Below are positions 18,261 to 27,085 of a stretch of 64,000 nt of DNA, piece after piece. The notes beneath the pieces are model-generated. The model was given only the letters and a program-made list of their open reading frames with translations, did no database searches and was not told the DNA's origin. The translations under genes were made by a program, and so were the position numbers. This DNA is from Ruminococcus flavefaciens (GTDB lineage: Bacteria > Bacillota > Clostridia > Oscillospirales > Ruminococcaceae): positions 62,001 to 126,000 of the forward strand of contig CACWHY010000002.1 of the NCBI GenBank assembly GCA_902760805.1, given 5' to 3'. Each line of letters opens with the position of its first letter. Position 1 is the first letter of the stretch.

Positions 18261-20138
18261 TTAGAGCTGTTCAGAAGATCGAGCTTGATCCTCCCCTTCA
18301 GTATAGTCGAATCGTTCGTCAGTTTTTGCTGCTTTGCTGAACTGAGTTTCATAGAGCTGAGTGTAGACTCCGTTTTGTCTGATGAGCTGTTCGTGACTCC
18401 CCTTCTCAACGATCTCTCCGTCCTTTACAACAAGGATCTCGTCTGCTGCTAGTATCGTTGAGAGCCTATGGGCGATAAGTATACTTGTTCTGGTTGCTAT
18501 AAGAGGCTCGATAGCTTCCTGTATCTTCTGCTCAGAAATAGAGTCAAGTGCAGAAGTAGCCTCGTCAAAGATCATCAGAACAGGGTCCTTGAGCAGGATC
18601 CTTGCAATCGAGATACGCTGCTTTTCGCCTCCTGACAGCTTTAGGCCACGATTTCCCACTACTGTATCAAGCCCATCCTCCTGCTTCTGGATAAAATCGT
18701 AGATATTCGCTTGCTTACAGGCTTCGATCAGTTCTTCTTCAGTAGCATCAGGCTTGGCATAGAGAAGATTATCCCGAACAGTACCGTTGAAGAGATAGGC
18801 CTCTTGACTAACGATACCTATATTTCGCCTAAGAAAGGCAAGATCAAGACTGCGAACATCGATACCGTCAAAGCTGACTTTGCCTCCGCATACATCATAA
18901 AGCCTTGGTATGAGGTTGATCAGGGTGCTCTTTCCTGAGCCGGATGGACCAACTATCGCAATACACTTGCCTTTTTCCAGCTTAAAAGAAATATCCTTCA
19001 AGATCTCTCGCTCAGGCTCATAGTGAAAGCTGACGTGCTCAAAAGACACCTCTCCGTCTGCTTTTCCGGGAGTAACAGCCATGGGAGCGTTCTCTATCTC
19101 TACCGGCATATCGTAGTATTCAAAGATGCGGGTGAACATTGCCATGGACCTGATCCAGTCCACCTGAATGTTAAGCAGCTGATTTACCGGGCCGTACATT
19201 CTGCCAAGGAGAGCTACAAGAACTGAGATCTGGCCAACAGTAATAGTCGAATCGTACTTCATCATGATGATACCGCCAACAAGGTATATCAGCATAGGAC
19301 CAACGCTTGAAAAGGTGCTCAGAGCCATTCTGAACCAGCGCCCAGCCATGCTCTCCCGGATATTTAAGTTAATCATACGGCGGTTGACATCCTCATATCT
19401 GGCGTATTCTTTTTTCTCCATTCCGAAGAGTTTGACCAGCAGCTGACCGCTGACTGACATGGTTTCGTTCAGGATACCATTGATCTCATCGCTGCAAGCC
19501 TGTGATTCCCGAGTAATGCTCCAGCGTGTTTTTCCGGCGGATCTTGTGGGTATTGTAAACAGCGGGACGATCACTACTCCAAGCAGTGCCAGGAGCCAGT
19601 TTTCTCGGAACATCACCACTAGAGCAACTGCCAATGTGATCACGTTGGAGATGATGCTTGTAAGTGTGTTTGTTATTATCTGCTGAACTCCTGAAATATC
19701 GCTGGTCATTCTGGTGATTATGTCGCCCTGATTATTTGAGGTGAAGAAACGCTGAGACATTTTTTGAAGGTGGAGGTACATAGCGTTCCGCATATCGAAG
19801 GTAATGTGCTGAGCAATCCAGGTATTGAGATAGCTCTCTAGTATTCCAATTATGTTTGCACCCAGAGTGACTGCCAGCGAAAGCAAGATGTACTTTACAA
19901 GTGCTTTCATGCTCCTTGCTATAAGTCCCTCGTCTATGATGCGTCCGGTCAGAACTGAAGGCAGCAGTGTAAGGATAGCGGAGAATAGTATGGCTATCAA
20001 TACCAGACCAAACTGCTTCCAATAAGGCTTCATATACGAGAAGATCCTAATAAGCAGCTCCTTTGTTACCTTAGGCCGATTTTTCTTTTCCTCTTCAGTA
20101 AGAAAATTAGCTCCTCGTGGGCCTCCCATGGGCGGCAT
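18261..20138 (-). CDS. ABC exporter, fused permease and ATPase
   Basis: 625-residue half-transporter: six membrane helices in about residues 40-335, then a nucleotide-binding domain with Walker [10 protein letters not shown]-loop VSQEAYLFNGTV, signature LSGGEKQR, Walker B MIFDEATSALD and H-loop AHRLSTI. Type IV exporter fold (MsbA/LmrA-like); such proteins export lipids, drugs or peptides as dimers. It starts at the ATG at 20138 after GGGAGCTGATCAT, with its own promoter. The N terminus MPPMGGPRG is typical of Firmicute members. It is not in an operon with a partner half, so it probably works as a homodimer; substrate unknown. Confidence 0.92.
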   Translation of the reverse strand: MPPMGGPRGANFLTEEEKKNRPKVTKELLIRIFSYMKPYWKQFGLVLIAILFSAILTLLPSVLTGRIIDEGLIARSMKALVKYILLSLAVTLGANIIGILESYLNTWIAQHITFDMRNAMYLHLQKMSQRFFTSNNQGDIITRMTSDISGVQQIITNTLTSIISNVITLAVALVVMFRENWLLALLGVVIVPLFTIPTRSAGKTRWSITRESQACSDEINGILNETMSVSGQLLVKLFGMEKKEYARYEDVNRRMINLNIRESMAGRWFRMALSTFSSVGPMLIYLVGGIIMMKYDSTITVGQISVLVALLGRMYGPVNQLLNIQVDWIRSMAMFTRIFEYYDMPVEIENAPMAVTPGKADGEVSFEHVSFHYEPEREILKDISFKLEKGKCIAIVGPSGSGKSTLINLIPRLYDVCGGKVSFDGIDVRSLDLAFLRRNIGIVSQEAYLFNGTVRDNLLYAKPDATEEELIEACKQANIYDFIQKQEDGLDTVVGNRGLKLSGGEKQRISIARILLKDPVLMIFDEATSALDSISEQKIQEAIEPLIATRTSILIAHRLSTILAADEILVVKDGEIVEKGSHEQLIRQNGVYTQLYETQFSKAAKTDERFDYTEGEDQARSSEQL

Positions 20139-20171
20139 ATGATCAGCTCCCTTTTAGTAGTTTGTAACATC

Positions 20172-20200
20172 ATTATATCATTTCGGGAACTAAAAGTCAA
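20172..20200 (-). promoter_or_regulatory. sigma-A promoter of the ABC exporter
   Basis: Minus strand: TTGACT (20200-20195), 17 bp, TATAAT (20177-20172), about 34 bases before the start codon. Confidence 0.8.
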
Positions 20201-20219
20201 ACATTACAACATATAAAAA

Positions 20220-20247
20220 CAGCCTGAAAGAATCAACTTTCAGGCTG
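20220..20247 (-). terminator. terminator of the small membrane protein gene
   Basis: CAGCCTGAAAG (20220-20230) and CTTTCAGGCTG (20237-20247) form an 11 bp stem. On the minus strand it is followed by TTTTTATATG. Confidence 0.88.
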
Positions 20248-20253
20248 TAGTGA

Positions 20254-20946
20254 TCAGAATGACATCAGCATTAGGTAAATGATACCTATTCCGGCAACAA
20301 TGAGAAGAAATGCAGCGATCGTACCTGCTGGAGTTGTCAGTTTGCGCTCACCATTCTCGAAAGCCTTGCGCTTTATGGAGGAGCTTACAGCAAATAGGAT
20401 AGCAATGGCAACATTTATAGCGCCAACTGCGATCTTGATAATGTTAAGCATTCCTGACTTTGTGTCAATGTAATAATAGCCGTCTATTTCGATACCGGCT
20501 CTCTTTCCCTCTATGACCATTGACGCAAGAGAATCCTCGGCTTCACGGGGGAGCTCCCTGATCTTGCCGGTGACCTTTACCTTGCCGGTATTCTCGTATT
20601 CCTCGTTAAAGTTCTTAGCGAAGTCCTTTCCCGCTCTTACTGAGATAGCACTAGTCATATCCTCATTAGTGATAATGTAGAAATACTCGTGGGCGACTTT
20701 TATGCCGTTAATGCTGTGAGAAAGGTCTAGATATGCTGTGTCGAGTCCGCATTCAGGAACTCCGGAATAGTAGTCCCCTTTCTCAAAACCTCCTTCAAAG
20801 CCTTCGGAAAGGTCGATACGCTCCTTTAGCATTCCGCTGATGCCCAAGAAAAGCATGAGAGCAGCAATGCCAAGTATGATCAAATAAGTAGCTGCGTTGT
20901 TTCCGCCTTTGAAAACAGCATCTGTCGGTTTGTTTTCTCCATTCAT
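20254..20946 (-). CDS. membrane protein of unknown function
   Basis: 230 residues, not recognised. One membrane segment near the N terminus (AATYLIILGIAALMLFLGIS), a charged region of about 110 residues with an acidic and glycine-rich stretch, and two C-terminal membrane segments. The layout (TM, outside domain, TM, TM) suggests a surface-exposed loop held in the membrane. A GTG start 33 bases further up is possible, but GGAGGATC is spaced for the ATG at 20946. It has its own promoter and terminator, so it is a single-gene unit. Confidence 0.7.
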   Translation of the reverse strand: MNGENKPTDAVFKGGNNAATYLIILGIAALMLFLGISGMLKERIDLSEGFEGGFEKGDYYSGVPECGLDTAYLDLSHSINGIKVAHEYFYIITNEDMTSAISVRAGKDFAKNFNEEYENTGKVKVTGKIRELPREAEDSLASMVIEGKRAGIEIDGYYYIDTKSGMLNIIKIAVGAINVAIAILFAVSSSIKRKAFENGERKLTTPAGTIAAFLLIVAGIGIIYLMLMSF

Positions 20947-20992
20947 TTCATGATCCTCCAATGATCCGTGCATTAGCACTAATAGTAATTAT

Positions 20993-21021
20993 ATAATATC
21001 ACAGTTGTCAGGCTTTGTCAA
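20993..21021 (-). promoter_or_regulatory. sigma-A promoter of the small membrane protein gene
   Basis: Minus strand: TTGACA (21021-21016), 17 bp, TATTAT (20998-20993). Confidence 0.8.
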
Positions 21022-21097
21022 TCGGAGAAAGAATATTTTGAAAAAAGCAGTTTCATGGGAGGGTACACCTTGCAATTTCTCGAATAATGTGCTATTG

Positions 21098-21145
21098 CCT
21101 GATCCGACTTAGGGTTTCAAAATAATATCAGATCGGAGCATCAGG
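21098..21145. repeat. imperfect inverted repeat at the left edge of the island
   Basis: CCTGATCCGA (21098-21107) and TCGGAGCATCAGG (21133-21145) pair with a three-base bulge. The surrounding 21022-21157 holds no gene I can see. It may be a remnant of a mobile element end, or just a hairpin. Confidence 0.35.
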
Positions 21146-21157
21146 AACAAAATGGAG

Positions 21158-21186
21158 TTGAAACATCTATATGCTTGTGGTATAAT
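21158..21186 (+). promoter_or_regulatory. sigma-A promoter of the ECF/AraC island operon
   Basis: TTGAAA (21158-21163), 17 bp, TATAAT (21181-21186), with a leader of about 70 bases before the ECF S gene. Confidence 0.8.
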
Positions 21187-21194
21187 ATGTAATG

Positions 21195-21218
21195 GTCTTG
21201 GACGCAAGACTAATTTTT
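21195..21218 (+). terminator. terminator-like stem-loop in the leader of the ECF operon
   Basis: GTCTTG (21195-21200), loop GACG, CAAGAC (21205-21210), then TAATTTTT. It lies right after the transcription start, so it may act as an attenuator. The stem is only 6 bp. Confidence 0.4.
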
Positions 21219-21260
21219 ATTGTATTTAGTTAGCTATGTATAACTTAATTGGAGGTAATT

Positions 21261-21827
21261 ATGAAAGGTAAAGATCTGATCAACATCGGTATTTTCTCAG
21301 CGATCTATTTTGCTATCTTGTTCATTATCGCTATGCTCGGCATGATACCGATCTTTCTGCCTCTGCTGTCGGTGCTTGTCCCAATCATCGGCGGTATCCC
21401 GTTCATGCTCTTTCTGACAAAAGTCAGAAAATTCGGTATGATATGGATCATGAGCATTATCATGGGCATTCTGATGCTTCTGACCGGTATGAGCTGGCCG
21501 CCGCTTGCGGTATCGGTATTCAGCGGACTGATCGCAGAGCTGATCTACAAAAGCGGAAACTATAAGAGTGCAGCAAAGGCAGTAATCACAAACGGCGTAT
21601 TCAGCCTGTGGGTCGCTGCGAACTATCTGCCGCTGTTTTTCGCTGCGGAGAAATACTGGGCTTCCCGTCAGAATTTCGGACAGGATTACATCGACACCGT
21701 TACGAAACTTATGCCGACATGGATGTGTCCGGTCACATTTATAGTGGCATTTCTATGCGGTATCATCGGCGGACTGATCGGCAGACGTCTGATGAAAAAG
21801 CATTTTGAAAAGGCGGGCATCGCATGA
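21261..21827 (+). CDS. ECF transporter S component, MptD / Trep_Strep family
   Basis: Hydrophobic protein of 188 residues with five to six membrane helices and little loop sequence, opening with KGKDLINIGIFSAIYFAILF. The pattern fits the MptD (Trep_Strep, TIGR02185) type substrate-binding component of energy-coupling-factor importers. S components capture a vitamin, metal or other small ligand in the membrane and dock on the shared T-A-A' module, encoded about 5 kb further on in the same operon. An earlier in-frame ATG exists, but GGAGGTAATT fits the ATG at 21261. It overlaps the next gene by four bases (ATGA). The ligand is unknown. Confidence 0.8.
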   Translation: MKGKDLINIGIFSAIYFAILFIIAMLGMIPIFLPLLSVLVPIIGGIPFMLFLTKVRKFGMIWIMSIIMGILMLLTGMSWPPLAVSVFSGLIAELIYKSGNYKSAAKAVITNGVFSLWVAANYLPLFFAAEKYWASRQNFGQDYIDTVTKLMPTWMCPVTFIVAFLCGIIGGLIGRRLMKKHFEKAGIA

Positions 21828-22802
21828 GCCGAGATATCTTCGATACACTTGATAAAGCCGGCTTCGGCTCTAATGTACACGAGATCGCAGCCGAGGGAGA
21901 GTGTCGTGTGCTGCGGCTCGATGGTGAATCAGGCGAGGGCTTTATGACGATGTACCGTGTGTTTGACGGTATTTATCTTATGTATAACGATTTTCACATG
22001 AAGCACTGTGTATCGGAATATCAGAACGCAGATACGGTGCTTTGCATCGATCACTGCCGGGAGGGACGGATCGAGCATGAAAACGCTCTCGGCGAGCGCT
22101 ACTATATGGAGGCGGGCGATCTGCGTATCGACAAACGTGTGCATCACGCAGGCAAGGTAGAGCTGCCGCTTTCTCACTATCACGGCATTACCATAGGGTT
22201 TATGCAAGGGGCTGCGCAGGAATCGCTCCGGCAGGAAATGCCGTTTCTTTCGGTTGATTTGGATATGCTTGGCAAAAAGATCTGCCCTGAGAATAAGGAA
22301 TTTCTGCTCCGTACAAATGAACAGATGAATGTTGTTTTTTCACAGTTGTACCATACGCCTGAGAGTATGCGGCTTGGATTTTTCAGGGTAAAGATCGCTG
22401 AGCTGCTTCTGTTGCTTTCTGCTGTTGACACTGCGGCGAATTCAGAACAGCGGCAGTATTTTCCTGCAAGCCAGACCGCAAAGGTCAAGGAACTGCATAC
22501 TCTTATCACAGGCAGGCTCGATAAGACCTTTACAGTGGAGGAGCTTTCCGAAATATCAGGAATGCCGCCTGCTTCCCTGCGAAAGCTGTTTAAGGCAGTA
22601 TACGGTACACCTGTGTATCAGTACATAAAAAAGTTACAAGATGAAAGCTGCTGCGGAAATGCTTATTTCTGATTGGAGAATGAATATCGCAGACATTGCA
22701 CAACGGCTCGGATATGACAATGCTTCAAAATTCTCGGCGGCTTTCCGTGATGTCATGGGCGTAACACCGCAGAATTATCGAAACAGACAGGAGGAACGAT
22801 AA
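21824..22802 (+). pseudogene. AraC family regulator, frameshifted near the 3' end
   Basis: The open frame runs from 21824 to 22672 (282 residues) and holds an N-terminal sensor region and the first AraC helix-turn-helix (FTVEELSEISGMPPASLRKL, about residues 230-250). It then reaches YIKKLQDESC and stops. Reading +1 from about 22634 restores the second helix-turn-helix: NIADIAQRLGYDNASKFSAA and GVTPQNYRNR, ending at a TAA at 22800-22802. One extra T in AAGTTACAAG (22634-22635) explains the shift. The restored gene meets the next ABC gene at TAATG, as expected for an intact ancestor. Either the regulator has lost its second DNA-binding helix, or this is a single-base sequencing error. Confidence 0.85.
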
Positions 22803-24553
22803 TGGTGAAGGATCAGAATGGCTCATTTGGCTGGCTGCTCAGGCAGTCCGATGAGCGGAAGGGGAAGTTTGTCGTAAGCGTAATACTTGCGGCGATAAGT
22901 ATGCTGTGCGGTATCGTGCCGTATTATTTTATTGCAAGGATCGTAAAAGACCTGCTCGCAGGAAGCACCGATAAAAGCGCATACATCATCAATTGTGCTG
23001 TGATACTTGCACTGTGGCTGGGACACTCGCTTTTTCATGCGCTGAGTACGGCAAATTCACACCTTGCCACATTTCATACACTTGCAGTGATACGCAAAAA
23101 AGCCCTTGATAAGCTGGCGAGAATGCCCCTCGGCAATGTCATCAGTCAGCCGTCGGGAGCTCTGAAAAGCACGATTGTGGAGCGTATCGACAGTATCGAA
23201 ACAACGCTTGCACATATCCTGCCCGAGTTCACGACCGGCATCGGCGCTCCGATAATCATACTGCTCTACACCTTTGTTATCAATTGGAAACTGGGACTTG
23301 CTGCGCTCATCACGGTGCCGTTAGGGGTTATCTGCTATATGCTCATGATGTTCGGATATGAGGAGAATTACAGCAGGACTGTTCGGGCTACCAAGGCGCT
23401 GAATGCTGTCACAACGGAATATATAAACGGCATTGAGGTCATCAAGGTGTTCGGCAAGGCGCAGTCCAGCTATGAGAAATTTGCTGCCGCCGCCAAAGAG
23501 AGTGCCGCAAGTTTTGTTGACTGGATGCGCAAATGCAACGTGTATATGACCTTTGCAATGTGCATCATGCCTGCGACAATGCTATCCGTTCTGCCCATCG
23601 GCGGTATCATGACTATTCACGGAACGATCAGCACAGCCGATTTTATCACGGTCATTATTCTGACAGTCGGGCTCATCGAACCTCTGCTCGGTATCATGTC
23701 CTATTCCGATGACATAGCTCAAATGGACACGATCGTGACAGAGGTCAGAAATATCATAGACGCACCCGAAATGGTACGCCCCGAAAAGCTGACAAAAACG
23801 ATGAGTGACGGCGACATTGAGCTGCATGATATCCGCTTCGGATATGATGACAAGGAGATCATTCACGGCATTTCCATGACGATCCATAAGGGCGAATTTA
23901 TCGCACTTGTCGGACCTTCCGGAAGCGGCAAATCCACCGTTGCAAGACTTATTGCAAGCCTGTGGGATATCAGCAGCGGAAGTATTACTCTCGGCGGTGT
24001 TGATATCAGGGATATTCCGCTTGACGATTATAACGACAAGATCGCCTATGTTTCGCAGGATAATTACCTCTTTGATATGACTGTACGTGAAAATATCCGT
24101 CTCGGAAAACAGTCGGCGACCGACAGTGAGGTTGAGGAAGCAGCAAGAAAATGCGGCTGCCACGAGTTCATCATGAGCCTTGAAAACGGCTATGATACAG
24201 TTGTCGGTTCGTCGGGCGGACATCTTTCGGGCGGCGAACGGCAGCGAATTTCTATTGCAAGAGCCATGCTCAAAAATGCGGATATCATCATTCTCGATGA
24301 AGCAACAGCTTATACTGATCCCGAAAATGAAGCGGTGATACAGAAGAGCGTAGCAAAGCTCGTTGAAGGAAAAACGCTTATTGTGATCGCACACAGGCTC
24401 TCGACCGTGAAGAACGCTGACAGGCTCTATGTCATCAAGGACGGTATTGCAGTTGAACAGGGCACGCACGAAGACCTGCTTGCACAGAACGGTTTGTACA
24501 GCAAAATGTGGGCGGCACATATTTCAGTAAAGGACGGTGAGGACAATGTTTAA
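22802..24553 (+). CDS. ABC half-transporter, permease-ATPase (YbtP/YbtQ-like), first of pair
   Basis: 583 residues with six membrane helices (about residues 20-310) and an ATPase domain: Walker [10 protein letters not shown]-loop VSQDNYLFD, signature LSGGERQR, Walker B IIILDEATAYTDPENE, H-loop AHRLSTV. The fold is that of type IV exporters, but half-transporter pairs beside an AraC regulator resemble YbtPQ and IrtAB, which act in uptake of metal-siderophore complexes. It likely forms a heterodimer with the next gene product. Translation is coupled to the regulator by TAATG and to the partner by an 8-base overlap. Confidence 0.88.
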   Translation: MVKDQNGSFGWLLRQSDERKGKFVVSVILAAISMLCGIVPYYFIARIVKDLLAGSTDKSAYIINCAVILALWLGHSLFHALSTANSHLATFHTLAVIRKKALDKLARMPLGNVISQPSGALKSTIVERIDSIETTLAHILPEFTTGIGAPIIILLYTFVINWKLGLAALITVPLGVICYMLMMFGYEENYSRTVRATKALNAVTTEYINGIEVIKVFGKAQSSYEKFAAAAKESAASFVDWMRKCNVYMTFAMCIMPATMLSVLPIGGIMTIHGTISTADFITVIILTVGLIEPLLGIMSYSDDIAQMDTIVTEVRNIIDAPEMVRPEKLTKTMSDGDIELHDIRFGYDDKEIIHGISMTIHKGEFIALVGPSGSGKSTVARLIASLWDISSGSITLGGVDIRDIPLDDYNDKIAYVSQDNYLFDMTVRENIRLGKQSATDSEVEEAARKCGCHEFIMSLENGYDTVVGSSGGHLSGGERQRISIARAMLKNADIIILDEATAYTDPENEAVIQKSVAKLVEGKTLIVIAHRLSTVKNADRLYVIKDGIAVEQGTHEDLLAQNGLYSKMWAAHISVKDGEDNV

Positions 24554-26279
24554 GATACTGAAAAATTTCTTTGATTTCTGCAATGCGGAGGACAGAAAAC
24601 GCTTCTATATTTCCATTGCCCTCAGCCTGTTGCAGGCGATGTTTGAAGCACTGAAAATACCTGCTATCGCTTGTATGGTGTCGGCACTCCTTGATAAAAA
24701 CGTGACATCCAAAACCTGTCTGACCTGTCTTTGTATCATGCTTGTGAGCGTGATCGGTGCAGGCATTGCAAAGAGCAAAGCGACTATGCTCCAGACTGAG
24801 GGTGGCTATAACACCTGTGCAAACAAGCGTATGCAGCTTGCGGAGCATCTGCGTTATCTGCCCATGGGCTATTACAACGAAAACAGCCTCGGGCATATCA
24901 TGTCTGTGACGACAAATACCATGCAGAATCTTGAAAATGTCGCCACAAGAGTAGTTATGCTGGTTTGCTCCGGACTGCTTTCCACTGCGGTCATTACCGT
25001 TATGCTGCTGTTTTTCGACTGGCGTATCGGACTGATCCTCTGCGGCGGACTTGTGGTATTCTTCCTGATAAACAGCGGTATGATGAAAGAATCGGCAAGT
25101 ATGGCGAAGCAGAAAGTCGAGAAGGATTCTGCGCTCGTTGCAAAGGTCATCGAGTATATTCAGGGTATTTTCGAGGTCAGGACATTTCGCCTGACCGGCA
25201 AACGCAGTAAAGATCTCAACACTGCAATAGATGAGAACGAACACGCAAATTCGGCTATGGAGTTAAAGCTCATTCCCTATATGACGCTGCAAAGCTTCTG
25301 GCTGAAAGCCCTCGGAACGATCATCGTGCTGGTATCGGTCCTTCTGCATATCGGCGGGGCAATGGACTTACTCACAACAATTATTTTGATCATCAGCTCC
25401 TACCTGATCTATGCACAGCTTGACAATGCAGGCAAATATTCCGCTCTGCTGAGAACAGTCGATGTATCGGTCAGGCAGGCGCAGGAGATCCTTGCAACGC
25501 CGCAGATGGATATTTCGGGGCAGGATATTCAGCCTGAGCATTTTGATATAACAGCGGAAAATATCGGGTTTGCATATGAGCAGAGAAAGATAATCGACGG
25601 CATTTCACTGCATATCCCTGAGCGCACAACTACGGCTATCGTCGGGCCGTCCGGTGGCGGTAAAACTACTTTGACTTCACTTTTATCCCGTTTTTGGGAT
25701 GTGGACGAGGGCAAAGTCACGCTTGATAGCATAGATGTGAGGGACTACAGTATGGACGCACTGATGAAGAATTACAGCTTTGTGTTCCAGCGTGTGTATC
25801 TGTTTGCGGATACCATAGCCAATAATATCCGCTTCGGACAGCCTGATGCACCGATGGAAAAGGTCATAGATGCGGCGAAAAAGGCTTGCTGCCATGACTT
25901 TATCATGCAGCTTCCCGACGGGTACGATACCGTTATCGGAGAGGGCGGTGCAAGTCTTTCTGGCGGTGAAAAGCAGCGTATTTCTATTGCCCGTGCTATT
26001 ATGAAGGACGCTCCGATAATAGTCCTTGATGAGGCGACCGCAAATGTTGATCCCGAAAATGAAGCTGACCTGATGAAAGCGATAGACGCACTGACCAGAG
26101 AAAAGACCATTATTATGATAGCACACAGGCTGAAAACCGTCCGAAACGCCGATAAAATACTCGTTATCGAAAGCGGAAAGATAGCACAGCAGGGTACGCA
26201 CGATGAGCTTATGCGTGAAGACGGCATCTATCGGAGATTCGTTGAAAGCAGGCGTGAAGCCGCTTCGTGGAGAATGTAA
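24546..26279 (+). CDS. ABC half-transporter, permease-ATPase (YbtP/YbtQ-like), second of pair
   Basis: 577 residues: six membrane helices in about residues 20-300, then Walker A GPSGGGKT, signature LSGGEKQR, Walker B PIIVLDEATANVDPENE and H-loop AHRLKTV. Both half-transporters carry the DPENE sequence in the D-loop, which suggests a shared origin and a heterodimer. GTG at 24537 is an alternative start, but GGTGAGGACA suits the ATG at 24546. Its stop codon is immediately followed by the ECF T start. Substrate not determined; a metallophore or other iron-linked ligand is the best guess from architecture. Confidence 0.88.
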   Translation: MFKILKNFFDFCNAEDRKRFYISIALSLLQAMFEALKIPAIACMVSALLDKNVTSKTCLTCLCIMLVSVIGAGIAKSKATMLQTEGGYNTCANKRMQLAEHLRYLPMGYYNENSLGHIMSVTTNTMQNLENVATRVVMLVCSGLLSTAVITVMLLFFDWRIGLILCGGLVVFFLINSGMMKESASMAKQKVEKDSALVAKVIEYIQGIFEVRTFRLTGKRSKDLNTAIDENEHANSAMELKLIPYMTLQSFWLKALGTIIVLVSVLLHIGGAMDLLTTIILIISSYLIYAQLDNAGKYSALLRTVDVSVRQAQEILATPQMDISGQDIQPEHFDITAENIGFAYEQRKIIDGISLHIPERTTTAIVGPSGGGKTTLTSLLSRFWDVDEGKVTLDSIDVRDYSMDALMKNYSFVFQRVYLFADTIANNIRFGQPDAPMEKVIDAAKKACCHDFIMQLPDGYDTVIGEGGASLSGGEKQRISIARAIMKDAPIIVLDEATANVDPENEADLMKAIDALTREKTIIMIAHRLKTVRNADKILVIESGKIAQQGTHDELMREDGIYRRFVESRREAASWRM

Positions 26280-27023
26280 ATGGCAGGACTTTTCACGGCA
26301 GATATCGAAAACAGAGGACTTGTACTCGATCCGCGTACAAAGCTGATCGTGATGATAACACTTGTAGTATTTGCTCTCGGCGGTACAGGCAGCGATATTG
26401 AGACTGTCCGATACGGTACGACCGCTTTGAGCATTCTGCCGCTTATTCTTCTCATGACTGCAAAGCAATACAAAAAGGCTGCTGTGTTCGGTATCCTGTA
26501 TGCGATAATGAAGTCGGCAGAGATCTTCCTCGTACCGCATATCACAGGTGTCGCACTGAGCATCATCGGACTATGTTGCCTGATATTTGTACGGCTGATG
26601 CCCGGGCTTATCATGGGCGCATATATGCTCTCATCAACGACTGTCAGCGAATTCATCGCAGCAATGCACCGGATGCACATTCCGCAGCAGATCACGATAC
26701 CGCTGTCTGTGATGTTCCGTTTCTTTCCGACTGTACTGGAAGAATTTGCAGCGATCAACACAGCAATGAAAATGCGTGACATTCGCATCGGCGGCAAAAA
26801 TGCAGGTAAGTTCATAGAGTACAGACTCGTGCCACTCATGGTCTGCTCGGTTAATATCGGCAGTGAGCTGTCAGCGGCTGCATTGACCCGTGGACTCGGC
26901 ACAAAAGTGAAACGGACAAACATCTGTAAAATAGGATCTCACGCACAGGATATCGCAGTGCTACTGCTGACAACACCACTTCATATGCTATGGATCCTCG
27001 GAATGATCGGAGTGATAACATGA
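26280..27023 (+). CDS. ECF transporter T component (EcfT-like, CbiQ family)
   Basis: 247 residues with four to five membrane helices and the coupling helices that contact the ATPases. The C-terminal part has AAALTRGLGTK, related to the A-R-G motif of EcfT, and MKMRDIRIGG upstream. It is the transmembrane scaffold linking the S component at 21.3 kb to the ATPase. The start codon follows the TAA of the previous gene with no gap; the ancestral ATPase start (27020) overlaps its stop. Confidence 0.88.
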   Translation: MAGLFTADIENRGLVLDPRTKLIVMITLVVFALGGTGSDIETVRYGTTALSILPLILLMTAKQYKKAAVFGILYAIMKSAEIFLVPHITGVALSIIGLCCLIFVRLMPGLIMGAYMLSSTTVSEFIAAMHRMHIPQQITIPLSVMFRFFPTVLEEFAAINTAMKMRDIRIGGKNAGKFIEYRLVPLMVCSVNIGSELSAAALTRGLGTKVKRTNICKIGSHAQDIAVLLLTTPLHMLWILGMIGVIT

Positions 27024-27085
27024 ACGAAATAGCGGCTGAATTAAAAGATGTGTAATTTCAGTACGGAAATTCCAATGAGGGTGCA

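Noticed and set aside
21022..21157. Small RNA or tRNA attachment site at the island's left edge
   Set aside because: No tRNA-like fold or direct repeat matching the right end could be found by eye; only a weak inverted repeat.
23582..24520. 312-residue minus-strand frame opposite the first ABC half-transporter
   Set aside because: It lies wholly antisense to conserved ATPase motifs and its translation resembles no protein family.
24435..25244. 269-residue minus-strand frame across the ABC pair junction
   Set aside because: Shadow frame caused by codon bias; spans two real genes with overlapping coding.
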